Source of the DNA: Protea cynaroides
Taxonomy: Eukaryota; Streptophyta; Magnoliopsida; Proteales; Proteaceae
Direction of reading: 5' to 3'
Length of the DNA stretch: 64,000 bases
Assembly: GCA_028583415.1 (NCBI GenBank)
Contig: CM053266.1
Coordinates: 44,213,726 to 44,277,725, forward strand
Shown here: piece by piece, positions 25,201 to 40,200 of the stretch
Position numbering within the stretch: position 1 is the first letter of the stretch
How the letters are laid out: the number at the start of each line of letters is the position of its first letter
Notes under the pieces: generated by a model
The model's database searches: none
Told to the model about the DNA's origin: nothing
Seen by the model: the letters and a program-made list of their open reading frames with translations, nothing else
Made by a program: the position numbers and the translations under genes

Positions 25201-28200
25201 GCTTTTATAAAAGCTACACAGAATACCCCTCTAACAATCCTATCATACAATCTCACCCACACCGTTACTTTTAACTTAACGGCAGAGGGTCAAATTTTTT
25301 TTAAGACAAAAATACCCTTACTAAGTGTATTTTTGAAAATGAAAAAGAAAATAAAAAAATCACAAAAAAAATATAAAAATGAAATTGAAAAGTTTTGAAG
25401 GTAAAAAAGTATTTTTAGCATCTAAAAAGAATAAACCCTTTTTAAAAAAAATTGTCTAAAAGACACTTAGTAAGGGTATTTTTGTCTAAAAAAGATTTTG
25501 ACTTTCTGCCGTTAAGTTAAAAGTAACTGTGTGGGTGAGATTGTATGATAGGATTGTTAGAAGGGTATTCTGTGTAGCTTTTGTAAAAGCAGGGTAGTTT
25601 TATGTAGTTTTACTACACTAGAGGGGGTGTCTATGTAATTAACCCTTAAATAAATGAACTGAATATTCTATTGATAAAATTAAATAAGTATCCAATTATC
25701 CAAATTCTAAACGTAGTTAAATATCTTTACATCACTTTAATAAAATAACTGAAACAAATAAAATAAAGTCAAAGGTACACGCAGAAAGGGCACTCGCATG
25801 AAGCGTCATGCTCGTCCTCTCCTGCCTGTACGTCCAGAGCAGCAACACCTCGATACGCCTGAGCGTTCATATAATCGTCCACCGTGTAACCTGCATCAAC
25901 ATCTAAAAACAATGTATATACAAAGGGTGAACTCACAACTTAGCTCAGTAAGACAATCAGACAGTGTATCAATATTATATGCATGAGTAACAATCATTTT
26001 ATGCTGTGGTCTAGTTCAAGTTTGCAATGTGCTATAGAAAGGTTCGGAGGCCGCCTCACCTCTATACACGAGTGTGTAGCATCGCACAGTAGACCACACT
26101 ACCACCGACCCACATGCACCCATCATGGAATAGAGATAGAGCTAAGGCATCCACTATCTCCTCTGATACTCCACCCATACCAATACATAAGCCCCTACTG
26201 GCTAGGGCTTGCAAACTGGGCTCGCAACTAACCAATCCTATATGTCATCATTGTAGGCTCCATCCTAGTACAACTCAATACGGCATAGAGATAGAGCTAG
26301 AGCGTGGTGGCCGGGCTGGAGACCACAATGCCACACCTCCTCCTGATGCCCTACCCGCATAAAGCATACTAAGACAGAACAATACGCAAGTAGATCCTAT
26401 CCCAACATAACTCCCTACGGCATAGAGATAGAGCTAAAGCATCGTGGCCAGGTTAGAGACCACATGTCAGAGACCACAGTACCACAACATCGTGGCCAGG
26501 CCAGCAACCACATGCCAGAGGCCACACCGCCACAGTACCACGACCTTCCCCTGATGCCCTACCCGCACCAAGCATGCTAAGATAGAATACTACAAAAAGG
26601 TGCCAATGTGAGGAATGATCTCAGGCCCCAGGCCCTTCCCATTCCACATACCAACGAAAACAACCACATGCCTAACAATCACATCCTATCATATGGAATA
26701 TGCATGAACAATAATAATAACTGGAAATAAAAGATGACATGTGAATATGCACAACTATCACATCATATATTCAGGGTTATTATTAACAACGTTTTACTGT
26801 CCTTTATTTATTAGGGTTTAGGTCAGATTCCCTTACCTGATGCTCGTTTGATAGCTTCCTTCACGTCGCAAGATCCAAATGTGCTATCACAGAGTCCTAC
26901 ATTATATTAGGGTTCAATTAGAATAGTTTCTTAGGGTTTCACGTTGGTCGAAAAACCAACAGAGTTCAAAACCAGCCTTTCAGAGCTGACCGGTCGCAAC
27001 ATACCGTCGCATCTCTGTGGGAAAACTAGCAACCGGTATGGTCGACCGGTATGTCTCCGGAAGACCATACATTAGGTTTTTCAACTGCCGTCGATCAATC
27101 TCCATGGATTTCCAGGGTTTCTCCTATCCATTCTAAGTCTGAGTTTTGAGTTAGAGTTATCTCCAACTCATTCAAGTCTAGTTTTGATGATAATCATCCT
27201 AGAACTCGAATCTAGGGTTTGACGGCAAATTAGGGTTTAATGACCAATTAGGGTTTAGGTCAATACCTGCTTTGCATGGTATTGATCCAACCATACTAAC
27301 TATCCTAGAGTCACAATGTAAGAGGAATGATTCAAAACACTTACCGTCGACTGGCGTAAAGTGAGCGTCGTCGAACGACAATGGCGGCACTTCCTTCTTC
27401 TTCCTAGCTCCTTCTCCTCTCTAGGGTTTGTGAGGATCAATGGAAGGGATTCTAGGAGGCTTAGAGGGGTTTAAATAGGCTAGGAATTAGGTTTAAGAAG
27501 CCTCTTAGGATTAGAAAAGTCTTAGGATTAGGAATTGGGAAAGTGGGACCCGCAGAGATCCAATTCCGGACCTTGGTAGTCTGCTGCGCAGACCATACCG
27601 GTCGACCGGTACCATAAACCGGTACCATCGACCGGTATGAATGAAATTCATACTTAAGTTGGTCTGGTTGGTCCGATTTCGTACCTGATTGTCATCCGCT
27701 CGTCCCGTTTGGTCCGGTGATGATCGGAAGACCTGTTACAACATGAAATCAAGGTTTAGATCGGGTTCACGGAGTGCGGGTCTTACAATCATTCTGTCTT
27801 TTTTGGCTATTATCCAATTATATATTTGCTTATCTTATGGGTGCAGTTTTCCTGCATGGCACATCCATTTGGAACCATGGACAGCACTAAGATCTATGAC
27901 ATGGCAAGTTGGATGGGACAATTGTGACAGATAGACCCCAAGGAATCCCCTGCACATGTGTCCGATCTCAGTTCAAATAGAGTTGGCCAAGTGGAAAAAA
28001 AAGCTTTGGATATTGAACGGAAAAATGAATATTATTGAAAAGAATGGACAGTTGAATATACAAGGGAATAAGACATTGGGGGGTCAATGATTGATTTTGA
28101 TACTAAAATTTTACATGTGGCCCATCTAGACTATTTCCTTGATATTCAATGGTTGGATTTGCCACATCACCCTTCCAATTGGTTCAACTAGGTTCCTTGT

Positions 28201-31200
28201 CAAGGCATACCCATTTGATTGCATGGTCCAGAGAAACTTTTTTTTTTTTTACGTGAGAAGGATCTTCAACTTTCTCCGCAATTCTGTCTATAGTCACCTT
28301 TGTTGGAGAAGCTTTGCGGGGCCATTTTTTCATCATGTTTTGTTGTTAGGAATTGCCTTCCGACCAGAGTACATTGGGATGGGTGGAATGATGCATAACT
28401 TAGTATATTTTCTACTACATCAGGCTCTTTCTTGGACAACTTACATAGAGTTGCATACTTGCTAATTTTTTTATTGCAGTAGGTAAACTTGAGTAAGCAA
28501 CACCTATCCTAAAAGTTCGAGCTGTTAAGTAATGGCCTTAACAATGTATATCAACATCCAATTAACATCCTCCCGCATGTGAAGGCCCATACACACACAC
28601 GGCTCTACATTTGACACCATCATGTGGTGGTGCCATCACTTGGCACCAAGGGGGCACTACAACACATAACACAAACCCCTTGCACTTACTAGGGATCAAA
28701 CATTTGACCTCCTGGTCTGATACACACTTGCTTATCCTAAAAGCTCAAGCTGTTAAATAAGGGCCACAACAATATATATCAACACCCAACTAACACAAGG
28801 TTTTGGTCACAATTGGTTCATGATCTTTTTATTTGACAAGGAAAACTCTATTAGGGGAAAACCTAAAAGAAGAAAAGAAATGACCTTACTGTCCTCAAGG
28901 GTGACATGATGGTGGGCTCTGTCCTCAATTTGTTGGAAGTATTTATGAGACATTTAGATCTCTCAATGTCCAAAAGCTGATTTCATGTGCAAGAAGCCAA
29001 CCAAGTTTATGAGGACTTTTTTTTCCTTTTGGGTAGGTTTGAGAGGGAGGTTTTGCTGCTGTTAGACATAAATCGAACACATTTGTAATGATCTGGCCCT
29101 TGTTTTTTAAGTTAGTCAATCTTCAATGGTGCAACAATGTTATCTTAACGATTATACAAAGGTTATCTCTCTTTGCCTTTGGCAAAATGGAGAGCTTGGA
29201 TTTGGTAGAGCAATCCAATGGCCCAGAAACGAGGGGAGGTATGGACGATTATGCTTTATCCTTATAAACAGTTTAATGCAGTGGGAAAGATGAAGTGTCC
29301 AGAGAGATTATTCATGCTCAACCTTGAAGTTTATTCAACTCCTTTTTTTTTTTTTGGCTAAGTTTTAAGGGGAACCAGTGTAGTTTATTCAACTCCTTTG
29401 TGAAGGGTTAGCCTATGGTTCAAACAGGGAAGTAAGTAAAGGAGTTCTCTGCAAAGCTTCCTAATAAGACCCTGACAGAAAAGGTCTCTAAGTTGAAGCT
29501 CTAGAGCCTGCAGTTTTCCATGCTCCTCTCATTGTGTGGATGCTGCAATAAGAACAAGAAGTTTGCCACTACAATTGCTTGATGGTTAGTAAGATTGAAA
29601 CTGAAAGAAACCCAAAACAAATGATAGAATCTGGGAAACTAGGCCTTTACATGATTTTGAATTTCTTCAATTCATTGTCAAGTTTTAGATGGTGGCCATC
29701 TAGTTGTTAAGAATTGCTACTCCCACAAAATAAGTTACTGAAGATGTATGAAAAATAAGAATCGGATTTTGAAGAAGGGGAAGGAGCCCTCAACCTGCAA
29801 CAAATAGCGGAGTATATATTCACATAGTTTGGGCTCCTAGAATATGGTGCCTTTGTGGAAATCTATTTGATTGTATCAAGAGCCCCCCCACACATAAAAG
29901 TTTTGATAAATCAAAATAAATAAGAATTGTCGAGGTAAACATAAAAACCATAAAAACAAAATTGACACCCTAACATAGTTGTCAAGGCGCTAAGGCGAAC
30001 CAAGGCGATGGAGGCCTGACTGGGCGACCAAGGCGCCCAATTTTCCAAGGCGACCCAAGGCAGCTTGGGCGCCTAGGCGACGCCTTGACAACTATGCACC
30101 CTAATAGTATATTGCTTATTTCTAAATTTCATTTTGGTCACCATTGTGTCTTAGGACTAGAATGAAAATTTCAGATATTTTGGTTATTTCATTTGAATTT
30201 TTTTTTAATGAATATTGTAAAAGGAATGAAAGTGATCCTGTGGTCAAGTTATGAATTTGTAAGGAGGAAGGACCAGGTTCGAGTCTCCCTACATACAGTT
30301 GTTGTATTGGGCTTGGGCTAGTCCATAATCCCTTTCCTCAACGAAATTATCCTAGGAACATTTGCAGTCCTTTTTTTTTTTTTTTGAAAATATCCAAAAA
30401 ACCTGGAAAAGGCCAAAAAAGATGGGAATCCAAAATGAAAAGTTCTTGGACTTTTTGGACACATGCACTATATCAGTATATGGTCAAATCCAAATTTCAG
30501 TCAAATCTCTTTGGAGAAAGGTATCTTTCATTAATCTAATGGTTACATTTACATTTTCAAGGTTCAAGAATCATGTGTAGTTAATCTATGTAACACCAAC
30601 CGCTGGCAATTTATGATTCTTTCATTGCCTTAGAAGAATTTCAGCATGTAGCCTATTTTTCTAAATAATCAAATAAATATGATTTTTAATTAGAGTTTCT
30701 CTTGCCTCCAGGTTTAGGTAAAGTGGGGATGGAAACACCAGTTTGTTCACCACGACCATCTGGCCGGTAATTGTGATTTCGGATGTGGCTATTTGAAAAT
30801 GAAGATCATATATTCTTATGTTGGAGATGCAAGTGGGAGAGGGAAATACAGTTTTTGACACTTGTAATGATACTTCAAGAGGATAACCTTATATGGATTG
30901 CCTTCTTGATCCTTAAAACCACTGAGCCTTCTCATATATCTTAATTTTGGAGAATGCTAACCAAAAGCAATTTTGATAGATAACAAAACATGCTTTTTTG
31001 CATATGATGTTTCTCTTTCTATTTTTTACATTTGTATTGGCTAATAATCTTAGGACTCTAAACATGTGGATAATCCACCAAATTTCTAATTTGCATTAGC
31101 AACAACTCAAGTTCAGACAGATTTCAATGGATGTTAGAAGACAAATACTGATGTAGGACAGCCTAGGGTTTACGTCTCCTACACATAGAGCTAAACTAGC

Positions 31201-34200
31201 TACTTAGGAAAGAGGGCAGCAGCATACATGTTTTGCATTTAGAGATTTAGGGCTGAATTTTATCAAATAATGATCAATGTATTCCTAACAATGATTTACC
31301 AACTGAGCAATGATCACTAGAGTGAAATAGGAATCAACAATTAAAGACAGCATTCGACAAAGTATTATGCAGAAAATTTCAGTGCTCCTAAAATGATAAC
31401 AGCTATGTCTAATGCATAATAGACCAATTTCCATATAAAAGCAGTAACATTTCAAAATAAAGAAACTAGATTACTTAATAGAAAGGTTGCTGAAATTTAA
31501 GCACCAACACAGGGTGGAATGTGGTAGTGAGATACTGTTAACAGAATTAGATTGCAAAACAGAACATGGGCTGAACATATAATGTTTACAGGAAAAAAAA
31601 CAGAATCTGAAATTTAAAGAAGCTGTCTAACAGTGACAGTAATTAAAATAGAAGAAAAGAACAGAATGTTATCGGTCTATTCTGTCATAGGAATTTAATA
31701 ACAGGATTTACTGCCATAGAATTTCAGCCGGGGGGTTGGGAATTACAGCAGAAAATATGACTTTATGTTAAACAAATAACATAGTTTAAAAAAAGATTTT
31801 GTTGGATGAGAAAAGGGGTGGGGGAAGAAGAGAGGAGATTTGAGAAAGAGAGAGAAGAGAGAACTTACAGCAAAGGGAGAGAGAGATTTCTTCCGTTCAT
31901 CATTTCATTCATAATGCATAATTTACAGCAAACAAAAAAATGGCCTTAAAAGGCCTACACAGGTGAAAAACATGGAGGGGGCTGGGGGGTTTTGAAACTG
32001 CTTAGCCAGTTACTTAAATCGAAAAAAAGAAAAAGAAACTATGAGGGGAACTGTTTATGTGAACAGTGAACTGAGGGGGGGGGGGGGTATGTGTTTACAT
32101 TACATACTATAAATAAAAAAAGACACCTGGCACTGATAATAAAAATAGCAGACACTGAATAACTGAAATAACAGACATAACTGTAATAATTGAAATAACA
32201 GAAAATAAATAAAACTTTAAAAAAAATGTCAAAAGCTGACTGCTGCTGCTCTAGCTGAAAAATTGCTGGAATTGTCCTCATTAAATACTCATTCAGCTGT
32301 CAAACTTGCCACCTTGCCGTTATGGTTCTTAGCAGCTTTAAATAAATTAGCTAGGTCATAGGGCTGGATATAATCGCTTGAGTTAGTTTCCAATATGCTG
32401 TTGGATTATTGAATATCACTACTGTTTCTCAGCAAAGCATAACGGAACTGGGGTTTTAATACTTTCGTTGTAAAACACCTGTTTATTATCATAACAGTGT
32501 CTTGATATACTTGTTATGTTCCCTTCCTAACTGCTCAAGATTTTGGGATAAGCGGTCCTAACATGATATAAGAGCCATGAGGTCGGGTGTTTGATCCTTG
32601 GTAGGTGTGGCCGTGTGGGGGAATGTGTTGTGCCCCTATGCCTAGTACCCTTGGTGCCATGTGTTGGTGTCGTGTAGCCGACTGTTTGTTGGTACCATAT
32701 AGAATGCCATGTACGAGGAGTCAATAGCACTAAAGAAATTAAAACTGTAGATAATTCATTGGAACTAGGCTCTACTGATTTTGAAGTTAAGAAGCTTCGC
32801 TAAATATGAAATAAAGAAAGCTTTAGGATAAAATGCTATTCAAGGAATCCTTCCAGGAGTAATAGAGGGAAGGTGATTACTGGAAAGCAGAGCTGTTATC
32901 TTTATTCCATGGCCTTCAATTCACAATCAATAAGTGTATCTGCACTCTTCTTGTGGGGACTCATATAATGGAATAGGATTGATTGAAGGAGGGGGCTTAT
33001 GGGCCATGGAGATTTGTTTAAATCGTTTGATGGATTAGGTTATTTCTTATTCAGTTAGGCACATTTCCGAGTGATCCCCACTTCCAGCCATGAGCTGGCA
33101 GTTTCATTATCCTCAAACACAGTGAGGTTAGGCCTAGACTTTGTCTTGGAAATGGATATAACCTTTACAATACAAGATCTGGATGTGGCTAGCTCCAGAT
33201 TTTGTATTGTATCATGTATTCTTTTTTCCTTCACTAATAGAATTTCTGTTAACCATCAACCTAACCTGGGGAAAAAAAGGAGAAAATTGATATAGGAAGC
33301 CTGAATTTGATCTGAGTTGAATGATGAGAAAAAACATTTAACGCTTGTAAGTTAAACGTAGATATGGCATAAGAGGATCTGTGTAATCGGTCCCAAGTGG
33401 TTTAGGTAAGGTTAGTGAGTTGTGATGGGTCAAAACTTAGTTTCTAAACTTTATATATTATCTAATAGTTTCTGAACTTTATACAGTGTGTAACATTTCT
33501 GGATCTTTGATGCTATGGGTATATATTTGTGTGCTTTTATGTTTCATGCACTTTTATAAATTTTGTATCCGGGAAATACTTTACCAGACCTCCTGTGTCT
33601 TTGTGCAACCAATATTCAACTTGCAGCTCCTGTGGAATCTGTAGATCTTACTATTGTAGATGTATTTCTAATTATCTGATAAGTTTGAATCAATAAAAAA
33701 AGGAAGAAAAAGATTGGACCTACATCTAAATGTTAATTCACTTTCTGCATGATATTAGATTGTTTTATAATGGTTGCTCTTCGCCACCCATGGATGTGAA
33801 GCGATTCCGCTCATCCAAGGACTTTAAATACAGCATGGATGACGAGGAGCTTGAACTGGTGAGAATTTTTCTGGATCCCCTACTCTTATTCCATTTCAGA
33901 CTGGCTGCATTTTGTACCATCTGAATGAGCTTTTGTGCTGTAGGTAAGAAAAATGAGTTTCTTGTCAGACTGGAACTATTTCTCCTTTTGCAGAAAAATA
34001 ATTCTGTCTTTTTTCACCTCAATATTCCATGAAATTGGCATGCAAAGTCAGTTCTATATGAACTTCCCCTAAGAAATTCTTTGATTGTCTACGTACAACC
34101 CTTCCTTCTATGTTAACAGGCTTTCAGTATTTGGTATTTCTTAATTCTCTGTATTCCCCCACAGTTGTGGCATCTTCTTTCTTATCTGTGTAACATGGAC

Positions 34201-37200
34201 ATCTCAGAAGATCTCACACAGTTGCATGTGATTCTTGAGAATTTGATGCTTCACCCAACATGTATATTGATGCCAGCATGGCTTGGTGGCATCTTCTTGC
34301 ATATGGGTTGCTGTGTCAGTCGGTGTGTATGTGTGTGTGTTAACCTGTGAGTGCATGCATTGGATGGTGTGGTTTTATGTGCTTTATAAACCATGGATGC
34401 TTTATGAATGTATCTTTAGAATCAGGATCCTTAAATTATAATTTAATGAGCACTCCATCTTCAGTTACTCTTCCATACATGTATTGCACTTAGACTTAGG
34501 TTTTTATCATGGACTGTTTACCAGTTACAGAGACCAAATGGGAAAACATGAAGAATCATGTCAAATTGCCAACAAATCTGCTTCAACAACTGAAACCAGA
34601 ATTTTATATTGGGTTGTGCAATGAACAGGGTTCTTTCCTAGCAGGCACCTATGTTATCTTGAATCTTTCTTGATATTTCAAAATGGGTCCTCTTTTTCTT
34701 CTCTGATGCATCAATTTTTAGTCAATGCATGATTGAGTTTGTATCCTTAGTTTGTTTGGATAATGTCTGCAATATAAAACCATATAATTATAATTCATGC
34801 TCAATCTTCTTCTGGAGAAAGAACAGGCAGTAGATCATAAATTTGGAAAAGATTTGGCTACAGCAAGAGAACAATCTCCTTGCTGGATTTTGGCTATAGG
34901 ATATACGTTTATTTCTTTCCTTTTTTATATGTGCATTTATAATTTTTAGATTCTTATCCAAGAAAAGCAATTTTTACTGTCTAGTCTGTCAGTTAATTAT
35001 CTTATGCCAAAAATTGCAGCAAGCTGTGTAATATTATTCTTCACCATTTCTGTTGGCTTATTCTTCTGTTTCAGACATTCTATAACATATGCAGAATGAC
35101 ATGATACATGATATTAATATGCCATTTGGTGGCAAGTCTTCCAAGGTACCTTTGAAATCGAGGAACACAATGCATCACTCCGGCAATCTGGAAAACAAAA
35201 AATTCACTTTCCAAGGCTGCATGCAACCTGATGCCCATGGTAATCAATTCAACTACTTTCCAGGTGAAGAAGAATATCTCTACAACAATATGGGTAAGAA
35301 AAACGGAAAGACATGGAATGGTAGTGTCTTTATTTTGTGTTTTCCTTTTTAATGGGTTTTTATGATTTCAATTTTGAGCTGGAACTGTTAAAAATCTTCA
35401 AGCATTTTTCTTCCATATTATATTCCACAACAAAGAGGGAGGGTTTGGGCACAATGGTAATGTTGTTCCATTTTGACCTGGTGGTCATGGGTTTGAATCT
35501 GAAAACAGCCTCTCTGTAAAGTAGGGGTAAGGCTGCATACATTAACCCCTCCCCAGATCCAGCAGTGGCAGGAGCCTCTTGCACTAGGTACGCTTTTTTT
35601 TTTACTATATTCCACAATGAGAATAGGTAGTTTCTGCATAATCAGATCACAGTGGGGCTCCTCTTGCCCTTGTGTATATTTTCTAATGAATGAGGCAAAA
35701 TAATTGTGGTGTTCTTGGATGGCGATGGATTTGCATGCAGTAAACATTGATATGATTCTTCCTCTCTTTCCTTAGTGACCAGAAAAAATAAGTATTGGGT
35801 ATTTTTTTTCATTCCATATTTACTATATGAATATTATTCTTTTGTTTGGATTTTTTAGTCATAGAAAATATAGAAATCTACTAGAGCTTATCGTATACGA
35901 TTTATCTACAATTTTTTTTAGCAATTCCAATTCCATATAGACCACATGATGAAACCAAATTGAAAATAGCAGGGTTATATACCAAGACTTGTTCTTTCAA
36001 GGGCAAGGGTTTGTTTAATGCCCCTTTGGCTGGTGAAAGGTGAGCAACTTGCCCCTGGAAGCTGTCGAGTGTTTTTGACCCTATTATCAGTGTTAATAAT
36101 GTATCTATTGAAGCTAATCCCATCTTGGGATTAGTGCCATCAAGCTGTCAAGCCTTTTAGTCTTTTTCTTATATCTTATTTATTATGTAAGTAGGATACT
36201 AGTATTATTGTCTAACTAGGATTTACTGTTTATATAGGATTCCTTGTTATGTTGACACATGAAATTCCTATCTCTTATGTAACTAAGACTCCATGTTATA
36301 TGGAGTCCTAGACCTATCCTATTTCTTTTATTTGAGTATCTATAATTAAAACTGTAATGGAGAACATACACAGTTTTATCTCTTTTCCTAAAACACTATT
36401 CATGAGTTACTGTTCACAATCCTAAAACAGTCTTCGATTTCTCCATCTTCTCTCCTCTCTTTTTTTCTATTTTGTTACATGGTATCAGAGCTGTTAATCT
36501 GCCATTTTGAGAGTCGTTTAAGTTCATCATTCTGGTGAACAAACAAAACCCCCCCCCCCCCAAAAAAAAAAATTTTTTTAAAAAAAAATCCCCCAACTAT
36601 TCTGACCTACTTCTGATGTACTGGTATTGATCTGCTACCGTCGACATGCTTCTGATCTGACCAGAAGTTATTATATTATCATTATGTGCTACTGATCTAC
36701 TATCTGCTATATTGCTACTGCTGATGTGTTCTAATGATCAGATCTGATCTGCTGTTACTGTTCTCAATCTGCTAAGGTGTTCTTATGATCTTATCACAAG
36801 TTACTACTCAACCTGCTGGAGTGATCTACTGATCTGTTACTATAGATCTGATCCATTGTCTACTTATTTTATGCTATTGGTTCATCCTCTGTTGTTCTCG
36901 ATACTGATCTGATCATATCTGTTCTGATCTGGTCTGATTTGATCTGCTCCACTGCTGCTCCTGTTGATCCGCTCCACTGATATGCTCCTCTGTCGTCAGC
37001 CATTGATACTATTCCAGCCATTGATACTAAGTTCTAATCTGCTGCTTTTTTTTTATAATTATATTATCATCATAGGTTGCTGATCTGCTCTGTTGCCGTT
37101 CAACCTATTCAGATATAATCTGATCTGCACCCTGGTTTCCTAGTACCACAAGGATCCTATTTATTAGCTATTGTAAATGAATCTGTTATTGCCGTACTGC

Positions 37201-40200
37201 TCCTGTAACTGAATCTGTTATTGCAGTACTGCTTTTGAATCAAGGAATTCTACCTCAACTAGGATTTTTGATATTCCTAATCCCATCGTTGGATGGTAAT
37301 CAGTTTTTGCTCACCTGTCATAGTCATTAATTGCTTGACTGCCATTTTTTGTCCACGTCTACTGATTGGATCTTTGACTTTTCAATTAATGTAAAAAATT
37401 CAGTTGCATCATTACCGTATTCCTAGTTACCCTAGGACTTCACCATATCTCTTAATCCGACCTTTGGATGGTTTTGAAATTTGAATATTTTGTACTTATT
37501 GATATTTTACTCTATATCCTACAGTTTGGGTTACATCTGATCGTTAGATTTGCTGCTATTATGAGTTTTATATTCTGGTTTGGTGGAGCATGTGCTTCTG
37601 GTTATTCTACTACTTGGGATATCATCCCTCATTGTTTGAAGTCTTCCGTCGTAATTTATTTATGTGGAATTGATGACAAAGAGGGTTCAAGACAACTCAA
37701 AGTAACAATCCCTCTTTCTTGCAGGATCTTATCATAGTCCAACCCAAATTTAACCTTTAACAACAAACAAGAATGATTGAATTTGACAAATAATTACTCC
37801 ACTTTAAATCTATCCAATAGAATGCTTCGAAACTTGAAGACAATGATCCTTAGGATATGAGAAACAATACTCCAGAAGATGAACTTGATCCAACGGGTGG
37901 AATCGAAAGCAATCTTGCCCGTAGGTCTCAAACAGGTATTTTAACAGAACCAGAATTGTATAATGGTAAAAAAAAAGAATAAATTTCAGCTACCCCCATA
38001 ATAGTTTCGAAACATCAACTACCACCCACACTTTTCAAAAACATCAGCTACCCCCCATAATAGTTTCGAAACATCAGCTACCACCCACACCTTTCAAAAA
38101 CATCAGCTACCACCAAAACTTTTACCATCGTTAATCAAATAGATCCACTCCGTTTAACCAATTCCGTTAGTTGCTGATGTCATTCAAAAACGAATTTTAA
38201 TTGGACAATAATACCCTAACAGATAAGTTGAAAGACCTTTTTACCCTCCCTCAGTTAATTGACCCTAAACCCCTAAATGGTCTCTCCTTGCTACCCGTCA
38301 CGGCCTCTTTCCACCCTCCTGCACCGCCTCTCTCTCTCTCTCTCACTTTTTGAACCATCGTGGTCGGCTAGAAGGCCACGATTCCAACGGCGAAGAAGCA
38401 ACAGTCCAGCAACTGAAGCTGCTCCAAACAGAGATGAATCAGAACTTCTCCCCCGACGAATCAAAACCTAATTTCTCTATTTTAATCCCAAATATCGCCA
38501 TTAATCTGAAATGATGCTATGCTAATTTCGTATCTGATTCAAGATCTATTCTGCTATCTGATTGGGGAACGGTCAGAATCGTCTATTAGATCCAACCGAT
38601 TAGGATACAATTTAACCGGAATATTCTTGCTCATCTTCCTACTCAACTTCAAGCGACAACCTTCATTCTCGTTGGAAGGAAGTCGGTTTGGAGAGGCGGA
38701 GGCATTAGAGTTGCAGATTTTTCACCGACCATTCAATCTGCAAGTCAAAAAGAAGAAGAAAGAGACGGGAAAAGAAGAAGAAAGAGACAGAAAAAGAAGA
38801 AGAAGAAAGAAGGGTTATATTAGTAATTTTATTAGTTTTTAAAATTTTCAAATTAATAACATAAAGGGTAAAATTGTCTAACGGAATTGGTTAAACGGAG
38901 TGGATCTATTTGATTAACGGTGGTAAAAGTTTGGGTGATAGCTGATGTTTTTTGAAAAGTGTGGGGGTAGGTGATGTTTCGAAACTATTATGGGGGGTAG
39001 CTGAAATTTATTCTAAAATAAAATTACTTATCTCAGAATCCAGCCATTGTAAAGTCTTCGAACTTGGAGGGAAAGTACTCTAGGTTGTGCTTGATAACAT
39101 ATCCAAATTTGAAGATGATCCAACCATGGATGAAGAAGTTATGAATTTTTGAAAAACCACCATCATCTGAAAACGGGAATGAACAGAAAAGGAGTTTCGG
39201 TTGAGTCTCACAACCGTGGGAGACTTAATCAGAATTTTTTTTAATTAAAACTCTGGCCAACTCTGCTGCCAACATCTTTTTCTTCTTTATTTATAATGCT
39301 AAAAGGAAATACAAAAGATAGAAGGACTAGTTCCTAGAAGGAATGTCCAAAAATAAAAAAGAGAAACTTCCCTTTATAACTTTTAGGAAAGTTTCCAAAA
39401 CAAATAACATCTATGACTGACTCATATGATAACCAACTTTAGGAAACAAAACAAATTTAAGACACAAAACTAATGACTGATTTTAAGGAAACAAATCTAA
39501 CTTTTTTTTGAATTTAAGAAGAGGACAAAACTTTCTAAAAATTCTATTGGTACTGTTTACGTGAACAGTACCGTGAATAGTGTTCTTGGCTTTCGGGGCT
39601 TGGCTTTAGGTTGGTTCCATGGACCAATTTTTGGACTGCATCAACTCCCCCCTACTTAAAATAAACTCGTCCACGAGTTTTGTAATGGGGAAGAATCAGT
39701 TTCGTGGGGTCGGCACACATCTTTCTTGGATATTGTAAGTCGAGTTGGGCTTGAAAATTCGGAAGAAAATCTGCCAACTTGGGTCCACTCTCTTTAAAAT
39801 ATTAGAGAGGTATCACAAGATCAATATGTTCAATATCTTGAAAAGATTTAAACGTGTAGGGGGTGTCCATGGGGATCACTACATCTAGCTCTTTGTCTTC
39901 GACAGTCACTTCCTCAACGTCTATGGCCTCATGATTATTGTGATTCTCATTATCAGTCAATGGAGTTGCATGAGGAAGATTATGATCACATATGTCCACC
40001 TCATTGACTTGAGTAAAATCATCCACATTGTAATTGATTTGGTCTTGAACTACAACCTCTTCAATGCAAATTGTTACAGTAGGAACATTAGTGTTGGTGT
40101 TTCCTTTGTTATCATAGATTTGCGAAACCTGTTCTTCGTTTTCCTTGACTTCAGCCACTCACGCTCCTAAAACGGTTGAAGGTATTGGAGTTGTCGTTGG

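Larger units (their letters stand above)
24986..27787 (+). mobile_element. Large solo LTR (Gypsy-like)
   Basis: The element starts TGTCACACCCC, ends GTGCGGGTCTTACA, and is flanked by a perfect 5-bp duplication ATCAT (24981-24985 and 27788-27792). TG...CA ends with a 5-bp duplication and no internal coding region fit a solo LTR. Without the nested MITE it is about 2.3 kb. The TGTCACACCCC start is common in large Gypsy LTRs; the lineage is inference. Degenerate internal repeats lie at 26100-26590. It sits in intron 7 of HEIP1. Confidence 0.75.
27793..29973. other. HEIP1 intron 7, middle part
   Basis: This is intronic DNA. It includes a dispersed repeat at 28503-28798 and a small retroposed stub at 29328-29399, listed separately. 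The ORF at 28139-28465 is not protein-like. No missing HEIP1 exon could be recognised here. Confidence 0.4.
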
